A DNA stretch of 64,000 bases from Pelagibacterales bacterium SAG-MED29 (GTDB lineage: Bacteria; Pseudomonadota; Alphaproteobacteria; Pelagibacterales; Pelagibacteraceae), in NCBI GenBank assembly GCA_014653815.1, contig JACWDZ010000003.1:31466-95465 (forward strand), read 5' to 3'. Positions within the stretch are counted from its first letter, which is position 1, and each line of letters starts with the position of its first letter. The notes under the pieces were generated by a model. It was given only the letters and a program-made list of their open reading frames with translations. It did not search any database and had not been told where the DNA came from. The translations under genes were made by a program, and so were the position numbers. This document shows, piece after piece, positions 56,879 to 64,000 of the stretch.

Positions 56879-57808
56879 CTACCTATTTGTTAGTTGTATA
56901 AATACATCCTCTAAATCACCATCTTCTGTAATAATATCTAGTATTTTTATGTTGTTTTGACTGAGATAATTAATAATTTCTCCAAAATTAGCTGAATCTT
57001 TTTCGTAGGTAATTGAAATTGACTCATTGGAATTGATCTTAAAGTAAATTCCTTCCATTTTTAAAATTTTATTTTTATCAATATTTTTGACTTTAAAATT
57101 TATTTTTTTTGTTTGGATTCTATCTAAAAGCTTTTGAGTTGTGTCAAGAGCAACTAAATTACCTTTATCTATAATTGCTATTCGGTCACACATTTCTTGA
57201 GCTTCAAATAAATAATGTGTTGTTAAAATAATTGTAACACCTTCTTTATTTAATTCTTTTACATTGTTCCAAAGATTCTTTCTCAGCTCAACATCAACAC
57301 CAGCCGTTGGTTCATCTAAAATTAGTATAGGAGGTTGATGAACCATTGCTTTTGCAATAAGCAGTCTTCTTTTCATGCCACCTGACAAGCTTCTAGAGTA
57401 AGCGTTGGCTTTGTTTTCTAATGCCACCATTTTTAAAATTAAATCTGTAATTCTATCTTTTTTAGTAACCCCGTATAAACCAGCTTGCAACTCGAGTAAT
57501 TTTTTGGGGCTAAAGAAAGCATCTAGATTAACTTCTTGAGGCACTATTCCAATCGAAGCTTTTACTTGTCTAGGATTTTTATCAATATCAAATCCCCAAA
57601 CATTTATGCTGCCATTTGTTTTTGAAATAGTTCCGCCTAAAATACTTAAAAAAGTTGTCTTGCCAGCTCCATTAGGCCCAAGTAAACCAAATATTTCTCC
57701 CTGTTTAACTTGAAAATTTAAATTATTCAGGGCTTTATTTTCTTTTTTGTTTTTGGAATCCGAGTAAACCTTTGTAAGATTTTCAACAGTTAAAGCATAT
57801 TTATTCAT
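56879..57808 (-). CDS. ABC-2-type transporter ATPase, orphan
   Basis: A 309-residue ATPase: GLLGPNGAGKTTFLSIL is Walker A, LSGGMKRRLLIAKAMVHQPPILILDEPTAGVD carries the signature and Walker B, and a switch His follows in ILTTHYLFEAQEMCDR. The C-terminal extension ([22 protein letters not shown]) is of the DrrA/CcmA-like drug or lipid exporter type that works with an ABC-2 permease. No such permease is adjacent: bioY lies downstream and polA upstream. The partner must be elsewhere or lost. Confidence 0.9.
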   Translation of the reverse strand: MNKYALTVENLTKVYSDSKNKKENKALNNLNFQVKQGEIFGLLGPNGAGKTTFLSILGGTISKTNGSINVWGFDIDKNPRQVKASIGIVPQEVNLDAFFSPKKLLELQAGLYGVTKKDRITDLILKMVALENKANAYSRSLSGGMKRRLLIAKAMVHQPPILILDEPTAGVDVELRKNLWNNVKELNKEGVTIILTTHYLFEAQEMCDRIAIIDKGNLVALDTTQKLLDRIQTKKINFKVKNIDKNKILKMEGIYFKINSNESISITYEKDSANFGEIINYLSQNNIKILDIITEDGDLEDVFIQLTNR

Positions 57809-57851
57809 AGTTTGATTAAATATAGGTTAAAAATTAATGTAATATATATAT

Positions 57852-60620
57852 ATGAGTTCAATAAAAAAAACAGATCATTATTATCTTATAGATGGGTCTG
57901 GTTATATTTTTCGAGCTTATTATGCCTTACCTCCACTATCTAGAAAAAGCGATGGACTTCCTACAGGTGCAGTAAGTGGTTTTTGTTCTATGCTTTTTAA
58001 ACTATTGGAAGATTCGAGATCAGATGATTCAATTCATAAACCAACACATTTTGCAGTTATTTTTGACTCAGCTAGAAAAAATTTTAGAAATGATATTTAC
58101 AGTGAATACAAAGCCAATAGAGCTGAAGCACCAGATGATTTAATTCCTCAATTTGAATATATAAGAAAATCAGTTAAGGCATTTAATTTACCATCAATAG
58201 AACTTTTGAATTATGAAGCAGATGATCTTATAGCTACTTATTCAAAACAAATCGCAGACGCTGGTGCGAAAGTTACAGTGATTTCATCTGATAAAGATTT
58301 AATGCAGTTAGTATCAGATAAAATTAGATTATATGATCCAATGAAAAGCAAGGTTATTGGGGAGAAAGAAGTTTTAGAAAAATTTGGAGTAAAACCCAAT
58401 CAAGTTATAGACGTACAATCATTAGCAGGCGATTCATCAGATAATATTCCTGGAGTGCCGGGTATAGGAATCAAAACTGCAGCTGAATTAATTAATAAAT
58501 ATAAAAATTTAGACACTTTATTAAAAAAAGCTTCTGAAATTCCACAAAATAAGAGACGAGAAACATTGCTAAAAAATAAAGATAAAGCATTATTAAGTCG
58601 AAAGTTAGTTACATTAAAAGAAGATGTGCCTGTTGAAGATGACCCAAGCAGCTTTATAATTAAAGAGGTAAAAAAAGATAATCTATATAATTTTTTAAGA
58701 GAAATGGAGTTTAATAGATTATTAAGTCAGGCAATAAGCTTTTATGGTGAAGATGATATAAGTGATTCCAGCTCTAATATTAAACAAACAAAAGCTTCTA
58801 AAATAGATACCAAGCTTTACAAAAGTATACTTAACGAAAAAGAACTAGACAAATTAATAGATGTTTTAAATACAAAGCCTTTTATTTCTATAGATACAGA
58901 AACATCATCTTTAAATCCTTTGGAAGCAGAGCTAATTGGAATTTCTTTTAGTTATGCTCCTAATGAAGCTTATTATATTCCTCTAGGACATAAAAATATT
59001 AAAAGCCTGAATAAAGAATTGGTTTTAAAAAAAATTAAACCCTTACTTGAAGATCCAAGTATTAAAAAAGTTGGTCAAAACATTAAGTATGATTTTATTA
59101 TTTTAACAAACAACGGAATCGAGATTGATCCTCTAGAAGATACCATGTTGTTATCTTATGTTTTGGATGCTGGAAATAACAGACATAATATGGATATACT
59201 TTCAGAGTTACACCTAGGTCACAAAACTATTTCTTATAAAGATGTTGTTGGCACTGGAAAAAAACAATTGAATTTTTCAGATGTAAACTTAGAAGAAGCA
59301 ACTAAATATGCTGCCGAGGACGCAGATGTAACATTAAGACTTTATAATCTTTTATTAGAGAGGGTTAATAATGAAAAATTAAAAAAAATTTACGAAGTTT
59401 TTGAAAAACCAATGGTTAAGCTGCTTTCAAAATTAGAGATAAATGGAGTGAAAGTTGATGATACGTATTTAAAAAAATTGTCAAAAAAATTTGAAGCAAG
59501 ATTAAAAAAAATAGAAAAAGAAATCTATGAAGCTTCAGGCAAAGAATTTAACATTGGTTCGCCAAAACAACTTGGAGAAATAATTTATAATGATTTGAAA
59601 ATTGCAAAATTAAAAAAAACGAAAAAAGGAAGTTTAGCCACAAGTGCAAAAATTTTGGAAGACTTGGCATTAACAGGACATAAATTTCCTAATCTAATTC
59701 TAGAATGGAGACAGGTATCAAAATTAAAAAGCACTTATACTGATGCTCTACAAAATCATATTGGCAATAAAACAAAAAGAGTTCATACTTCATTTCTTTT
59801 AGCTGCGACTAATACAGGTCGACTTGCATCTAGCGATCCAAATTTACAAAATATTCCAATTAAGACTTTAGATGGCAAAGAAATCAGGAAAGCTTTTATC
59901 GCGGAGAAAAATAATATTCTTATTTCTGCTGATTATGATCAAATAGAAATGAGAATCTTAGCTGATATAGCAGATGTTAAAGAGTTAAAAAAAGCGTTTA
60001 AAAACAATCAAGACATTCATGCTTTAACCGCTAGTCAAGTTTTTGGATTATCATTGAGTGAAGTTAATAATGATTTTAGAAGAAAAGCAAAAGCAATAAA
60101 TTTTGGAATTATTTACGGCATTACTCAATATGGTTTAGCTAAGCAAATAGCTGTATCTAATCAGGAAGCATTGGATTTTATAAATTCCTATTTTAAAAAA
60201 TTTCCTGAGATCAAGGATTATATGAATTCAACAATTAAAATCTGCAGAAAGCAAGGTTATGTTACTAATATATTTGGCAGAAGAATTCATCTTCGAGGCA
60301 TTAATGATAAAAATTTTAGTGTAAGAAGTTTTCAAGAAAGAGCAGCAATTAATGCGCCTATTCAAAGTTCAGCAGCTGATATAATAAGACTTGCCATGAT
60401 AAAAATAGATAAAATTTTAAAAGATCAGAAGAACAAAGCTAAAATGCTTCTTCAAATACATGATGAATTAATATTTGAATGTTTGAAAAAAGATGAGAAT
60501 GAAATTAAAAAAATCATCAAAGATGCCATGACTTCAATTTCTAGTTCAGAACATCATATGTTTTCGATTCCTTTGGAGGTAAGTATCAATTCAGGTAATA
60601 ACTGGGGCGAAGCTCATTAG
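57852..60620 (+). CDS. polA: DNA polymerase I
   Basis: A 922-residue PolA with all three activities. The 5'-3' exonuclease has LIDGSGYIFRAYYALPP and QVIDVQSLAGDSSDNIPGVPGIGIKTA; the 3'-5' exonuclease keeps SIDTETSSL and the EDTMLLSYVLD aspartates; the polymerase has SADYDQIEMRILA, RRKAKAINFGIIYG and QIHDELIFE. It fills gaps and removes Okazaki primers and works downstream of Nth in base-excision repair. It is divergent from the ABC ATPase with 43 bases between. Confidence 0.98.
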   Translation: MSSIKKTDHYYLIDGSGYIFRAYYALPPLSRKSDGLPTGAVSGFCSMLFKLLEDSRSDDSIHKPTHFAVIFDSARKNFRNDIYSEYKANRAEAPDDLIPQFEYIRKSVKAFNLPSIELLNYEADDLIATYSKQIADAGAKVTVISSDKDLMQLVSDKIRLYDPMKSKVIGEKEVLEKFGVKPNQVIDVQSLAGDSSDNIPGVPGIGIKTAAELINKYKNLDTLLKKASEIPQNKRRETLLKNKDKALLSRKLVTLKEDVPVEDDPSSFIIKEVKKDNLYNFLREMEFNRLLSQAISFYGEDDISDSSSNIKQTKASKIDTKLYKSILNEKELDKLIDVLNTKPFISIDTETSSLNPLEAELIGISFSYAPNEAYYIPLGHKNIKSLNKELVLKKIKPLLEDPSIKKVGQNIKYDFIILTNNGIEIDPLEDTMLLSYVLDAGNNRHNMDILSELHLGHKTISYKDVVGTGKKQLNFSDVNLEEATKYAAEDADVTLRLYNLLLERVNNEKLKKIYEVFEKPMVKLLSKLEINGVKVDDTYLKKLSKKFEARLKKIEKEIYEASGKEFNIGSPKQLGEIIYNDLKIAKLKKTKKGSLATSAKILEDLALTGHKFPNLILEWRQVSKLKSTYTDALQNHIGNKTKRVHTSFLLAATNTGRLASSDPNLQNIPIKTLDGKEIRKAFIAEKNNILISADYDQIEMRILADIADVKELKKAFKNNQDIHALTASQVFGLSLSEVNNDFRRKAKAINFGIIYGITQYGLAKQIAVSNQEALDFINSYFKKFPEIKDYMNSTIKICRKQGYVTNIFGRRIHLRGINDKNFSVRSFQERAAINAPIQSSAADIIRLAMIKIDKILKDQKNKAKMLLQIHDELIFECLKKDENEIKKIIKDAMTSISSSEHHMFSIPLEVSINSGNNWGEAH

Positions 60621-60659
60621 ACGCCTAAATTTTGACATTAAGATCTTGAAAATGATTAT

Positions 60660-61358
60660 ATGACACAAACAATTGCATTAATAGACGATGATAGAAATAT
60701 TTTAACCGGCATAAGCATTGCACTTGAAAGAGAAGGTTTTAAAGTTCAAACTTATATAGACGGCGAGTCAGCTTTGATCGGATTGACAAGAAATCCACCC
60801 GATTTAGCAGTCTTGGATATTAAAATGCCAAGAATGGATGGAGAAGAGTTGTTAAAAAAATTAAGAAAAAAAATGTCTATTCCTATTATTTTTTTAACTT
60901 CAAAAGATGAAGAAGTTGATGAATTACTAGGTTTAAAATTAGGTGCTGATGATTTTGTAAAAAAATCAGGTGGGTTTTCAACAAAAGTTTTAATTGAAAG
61001 AATAAGAGTCCAATTAAGAAAAAAAACTAATGTAGTTGATGATACCAAGAATATAATAAGCCATGGAAAATTAAAATTAGACCCATCACAATTAGAATGT
61101 GAATGGGGCGGAAAACCCTTACCCGATAAGTTGACAACTACAGAATTCTTAATCGTTAAAGAATTAGCAAAGAGGCCAGGAGTGATAAAAGAAAGAGCCC
61201 ATTTAATGGATATTGCCTATAAGGAAAATACTGAAATTGAGGATAGAACTATTGATAGTCATGTTAAAAGAATAAGAAAAAAGTTTAAAAAAGTTGATGA
61301 AAAGTTTTCTGCAATTGAAACTAGGTATGGAAGTGGGTATAGATGGAATGTTAGTTAA
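60660..61358 (+). CDS. chvI: Response regulator ChvI
   Basis: A 232-residue OmpR-type regulator. The receiver starts TIALIDDDRNILTGISIALE with the phosphorylated Asp53 in LAVLDIKMPRMDGEELL and has FLTSKDEEVDELLGLKLGADDFVKK; the winged helix has LTTTEFLIVKELAKRPGVIKERAHLMD and RTIDSHVKRIRKKFK. This is ChvI, regulator of envelope and pH responses in alphaproteobacteria. It is followed two bases later by chvG. The 39-base gap after polA has a TTGACA (60632-60637) but its best -10 would overlap the start codon. Confidence 0.94.
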   Translation: MTQTIALIDDDRNILTGISIALEREGFKVQTYIDGESALIGLTRNPPDLAVLDIKMPRMDGEELLKKLRKKMSIPIIFLTSKDEEVDELLGLKLGADDFVKKSGGFSTKVLIERIRVQLRKKTNVVDDTKNIISHGKLKLDPSQLECEWGGKPLPDKLTTTEFLIVKELAKRPGVIKERAHLMDIAYKENTEIEDRTIDSHVKRIRKKFKKVDEKFSAIETRYGSGYRWNVS

Positions 61359-61360
61359 TA

Positions 61361-62884
61361 ATGAGAAGAAAAAAATCAGCATCCATACTAAGAAAATTTC
61401 TATTATTTAATTTAGGTGTTTTTTCTATATTAGGACTTCTCACAATAGTTTATCTAAAAGCCATCCAACCCAATCTTGTTAAAAAGAGAGCAACCGATCA
61501 TTATATTTTAATCAAAAATACGGTCGATCATCTACAAAGATTGAATATTAATTTTAATGCGAAAGACATTAAAACTTTTTTATTGTCAACGCGGTTTTTA
61601 TTTCAAAGCCTAGATCGAGTACAATTTTACACTGTTAACGGCGATCTAATTGGAGATACTAATATTTTAGATTTAGACCAAAATGTTTTCACAAGATCAG
61701 ATGTTATTATAGAAGAAACAATTGACGGACAAATCAAAGAAAGAAGTAATGAAACAAGATTAATTAAAAAACAAAATGAAAATTTAATCAAAGAAACAAT
61801 ATTAAATAAATATCAAGATGAACCAATAACAATTTCAGAAAATATTCAAAATAATTTTTTTGTTAGTACATTGAGCAGAATTCAACTTAACAAGAAAGAT
61901 GCAGGTTATATTGTTGTATCCGAGGAGGCTAATGATATTCTCACTGCAGTTAAAGAAAGAAAAGCTTTTATAATTAGAACAGTATTAGCTGTAGCATTAG
62001 TAATTTTAATTTTTTCTCTTTTTTTAAATAAATATATTTTAAAGCCAATTGCTTTATTAGTTACATTTAGTGAAGCAATTAAAAAAAAGTCTAACAAAAA
62101 TATTGATATTAAAAATTTTTTTGTCAGAGAAGATGAAATCGGAAAACTAACAAAATCTATTGATGAGATGACAAAAGAACTTCAAAAAAGAACTACTAGA
62201 GCAGAAACTTTTTCTAATGACCTTGCTCACGAAATTAGGAATCCATTAGCTTCTTTAAAAAGTGCTTCAGAACTATTAGATAAAACGACTGAAAAAATGG
62301 AAAGTGAAAAATTATTAAAAATTATTAATCATGATGTAGAAAGAATTGAAAGATTAATAACCGATTATTCTCAAATGTTAAAAGACGAAGCTTCTTGGTC
62401 AAGAGAACAAATGAGCAAAGTTAATTTGATCGAAATTATTACTAATGTTGCAGATGATTTTAAGCAGGATTTAAAGAATCAAAATAAAAAAATTCATATA
62501 AATGTTAAAAAGAAAATAGTTTCTAAAAATGGTCATTATATTTTAGGTATTGAAAACAGACTAGAACAAGTAATAGCTAATTTATTAGATAACTCTATTT
62601 CATTTAGTGATGATAATAAGAACATAGAAATTGAAGTTGAGGAAACTTCAAATAATTTAGTAATATTAATCAAAGATGAAGGACCAGGTTTTTCTGAAAC
62701 TTCTCCTCAAAAAATATTTAAAAGATTTTATAGTAATAGACCCAAAAGCTTTGGAAAACACTCCGGTTTAGGACTTAACATCGTCAAGAATATTGTAGAA
62801 TTACATGAAGGAACAATATCAGCTTCAAATAGAATAAATAAAGGAGGTGCTCAGGTTGAGGTATTGCTACCAAAATTTTCTTAG
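61361..62884 (+). CDS. chvG: Sensor histidine kinase ChvG
   Basis: A 507-residue kinase: membrane helices at about 14-34 and 205-222 enclose a periplasmic sensor domain; a HAMP domain follows (ILKPIALLVTFSEAIKKKS). The phosphorylated His290 is in FSNDLAHEIRNPLASLKSA; N and G boxes appear in VIANLLDNSISFSDD, KDEGPGFSE and HSGLGLNIVKNIVELH. It is the partner of ChvI and the two are surely co-transcribed. The hprK and PTS genes that often follow are absent and ahcY comes next, an arrangement related to that of other alphaproteobacteria. Confidence 0.94.
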   Translation: MRRKKSASILRKFLLFNLGVFSILGLLTIVYLKAIQPNLVKKRATDHYILIKNTVDHLQRLNINFNAKDIKTFLLSTRFLFQSLDRVQFYTVNGDLIGDTNILDLDQNVFTRSDVIIEETIDGQIKERSNETRLIKKQNENLIKETILNKYQDEPITISENIQNNFFVSTLSRIQLNKKDAGYIVVSEEANDILTAVKERKAFIIRTVLAVALVILIFSLFLNKYILKPIALLVTFSEAIKKKSNKNIDIKNFFVREDEIGKLTKSIDEMTKELQKRTTRAETFSNDLAHEIRNPLASLKSASELLDKTTEKMESEKLLKIINHDVERIERLITDYSQMLKDEASWSREQMSKVNLIEIITNVADDFKQDLKNQNKKIHINVKKKIVSKNGHYILGIENRLEQVIANLLDNSISFSDDNKNIEIEVEETSNNLVILIKDEGPGFSETSPQKIFKRFYSNRPKSFGKHSGLGLNIVKNIVELHEGTISASNRINKGGAQVEVLLPKFS

Positions 62885-62919
62885 CAATCTTTCTTGCTAA
62901 CGTTCATTTAAGTTGCTAA
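62881..62919 (+). promoter_or_regulatory. ahcY leader with alternative 7-bp pairings
   Basis: TTAGCAA (62881-62887) is complementary to TTGCTAA at 62894-62900, giving a 7-bp hairpin with a 6-base loop, and equally to a second TTGCTAA at 62913-62919. The ahcY start follows 13 bases after the second copy. Competing structures next to a start codon could regulate translation. SAM- or SAH-responsive RNAs control such genes in related bacteria, but the sequence does not match any core I can recall convincingly. Confidence 0.35.
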
Positions 62920-62932
62920 ATAACTGTAAAAT

Positions 62933-63871
62933 ATGTCTCAAGATTTTAAAGTAAAAGATATTAGTCAAGCTGCATTTGGTAGAAAAGAAATTTCTTTAGC
63001 AGAAACAGAAATGCCAGGATTAATGGCATTAAGAAAAGAATATAAAACTAAAAAACCTTTAAAAGGAGCACGTATTCTTGGATGTCTCCACATGACAATT
63101 CAAACAGCTGTTTTAATTGAAACATTAGTAGAGCTAGGCGCAGAAGTTAGATGGTCATCTTGTAATATTTTTTCCACACAAGATCATGCAGCAGCAGCAA
63201 TTGCTAAAGCTGGTATACCTGTATTTGCTTGGAAAGGTGAAACAGAAGAAGAGTATTGGTGGTGTGTTAAGCAAACTATAGAAGGAAAGAAAGATTGGAA
63301 GTCAAACATGATTTTAGATGATGGTGGAGATCTCACGGCTTTAATGCATAAAGATTATAAAGATATGTTAAAAAATATTAAGGGTGTTTCAGAAGAAACA
63401 ACAACAGGTGTTCTAGCTCTGAAAAAAATGGAAGCGAAGAAAGAACTTTTAATACCAGCAATTAATGTCAACGACTCAGTCACAAAATCTAAATTTGATA
63501 ATTTATATGGCTGCAGAGAAAGTTTAGTAGACGGAATTAAAAGAGCGACCGATGTTATGATGTCTGGAAAAGTGGCTATTGTTGCAGGATTTGGAGATGT
63601 TGGAAAAGGAAGCGCAGCATCATTAAGACAAGCTGGCGCTAGAGTCATGGTAACAGAAACTGATCCAATTTGTGCACTGCAAGCAGCAATGGAAGGGTAT
63701 GAAGTTGTATTAATGAATGATGCTATTAAGGATGCAGATATCGTAGTAACCGCCACAGGAAACAAAGATATCGTAACAGCAGATCATATGAGGGATATGA
63801 AAGACAGAGCAATATTATGTAATATTGGTCACTTCGATAATGAAATCCAAGTTGAAGCTTTAAAAAATTAT
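62933..63871 (+). CDS. ahcY: S-adenosylhomocysteine hydrolase, truncated at a sequence junction
   Basis: About 313 genuine residues of an enzyme usually 430-470 long. [92 protein letters not shown] (NAD site) and [18 protein letters not shown] are the family blocks. After NY the protein should continue KWxNIKPQVD, but the DNA switches to inverted sequence from 56.9 kb and the frame ends at 63886 with YRRW-stop. The enzyme splits SAH to adenosine and homocysteine, recycling the product of SAM-dependent methylases. The gene is very probably intact in the organism; the break looks artificial. Confidence 0.93.
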
Positions 63872-64000
63872 TACAGAAGATGGTGATTTAGAGGATGTAT
63901 TTATACAACTAACAAATAGGTAGATTTAATTAAAAAAAAAGATAAATATATATATGGAAATTGTTAAAAATTTTACACAATCAAAATTAGTAAAAAATTT
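63867..64000. repeat. Inverted copy of 56,800-56,935 at the window edge (probable chimera)
   Basis: These 134 bases equal the reverse complement of 56800-56935 except for one lost AT unit in a dinucleotide run (five units instead of six near 63945-63954). They contain the last 18 codons of the ABC ATPase (stop at 63921-63923) and the first 47 bases of bioY (ATG at 63954), now on the plus strand. The junction lies inside ahcY at ATTAT (63867-63871), shared by both sides. Fold-back artefacts of multiple-displacement amplification, or a misassembly, give this pattern; a real inverted duplication is less likely because it breaks an essential-type gene. Confidence 0.92.

Noticed and set aside
60632..60661. 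TTGACA before chvI as a promoter
   Set aside because: At normal spacing the -10 box would overlap the chvI start codon, so transcription would begin inside the gene; the start codon is well supported.
63872..63886. YRRW as a natural C-terminus of a short AhcY
   Set aside because: These codons belong to the inverted copy of the ABC ATPase gene in another frame; AhcY without its last 120 residues would lack part of its NAD and tetramer contacts.

Overview
The window looks like a chromosomal segment of a SAR11-type (Pelagibacterales) marine alphaproteobacterium. The DNA is very AT-rich and almost entirely coding; no gap between genes exceeds about 220 bases, and many neighbouring genes overlap by 1 to 30 bases. 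Gene order follows alphaproteobacterial blocks: fabI-fabB-fabA beside irr, ubiB-ubiE beside rpsT-dnaA-dnaN-gyrB, tsaB-fur-miaB-phoH-ybeY-lnt-metK-nusA-infB-rbfA-rpsO-pnp, RegB/RegA, and ChvI/ChvG-ahcY. Several genes usual in these blocks are missing from their slots (rimI, trmB, rimP, truB, recF; mutM survives only as a fragment). No rRNA, tRNA, CRISPR array, prophage or insertion sequence was seen.

Layout. 1-4.2 kb: partial DUF3576-type lipoprotein, a porin with a strong terminator, a ThiE-like protein, a YggS-type PLP protein, an L,D-transpeptidase, an orphan winged-helix regulator and a 35-residue ArfA-like ribosome-rescue peptide. 4.2-10.4 kb (minus strand): sugar/adenosine kinase, nth, dapB, a tiny membrane protein, and dnaJ-dnaK-grpE with a good heat-shock promoter before dnaK. 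10.4-15.9 kb: rdgB, an LppC-like protein, rsmI, a BON-domain lipoprotein and a malic enzyme fused to a phosphotransacetylase domain. 15.9-21.6 kb: murJ, trpS, an Nfu protein, a Bax-like glucosaminidase and a polysaccharide deacetylase. 21.6-34.4 kb: a long plus-strand run from RNA modification and iron regulation through metK to the nusA-infB-pnp translation/RNA group. 34.4-41.2 kb: unsaturated fatty acid synthesis, Irr, and katG with an Irr-like operator on its promoter. 41.2-51.2 kb: ThiF-like protein, dut, coaBC, ubiB, ubiE, then replication genes. 51.2-56.3 kb: RegB and RegA separated by an inverted three-gene polyamine operon. 56.3-63.9 kb: bioY, an ABC ATPase, polA, ChvI/ChvG and ahcY.

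The last 134 bases are not normal sequence. At about 63,867 the ahcY reading frame breaks off and the DNA continues as a near-perfect reverse complement of 56,800-56,935 (end of the ABC ATPase gene, gap, start of bioY). A fold-back amplification or assembly chimera is the simplest explanation, so the right edge should not be read as genuine gene order.

The most interesting biology is the minimal ArfA-like peptide, a mutM relic before rpsT, the Irr-like box on katG, a terminator hairpin abutting the nusA ribosome-binding site, alternative hairpins in the ornithine decarboxylase leader, and divergent gene pairs whose start codons touch or overlap. Only sequence inspection was possible; family assignments rest on recognised motifs and remembered gene order, not on searches.
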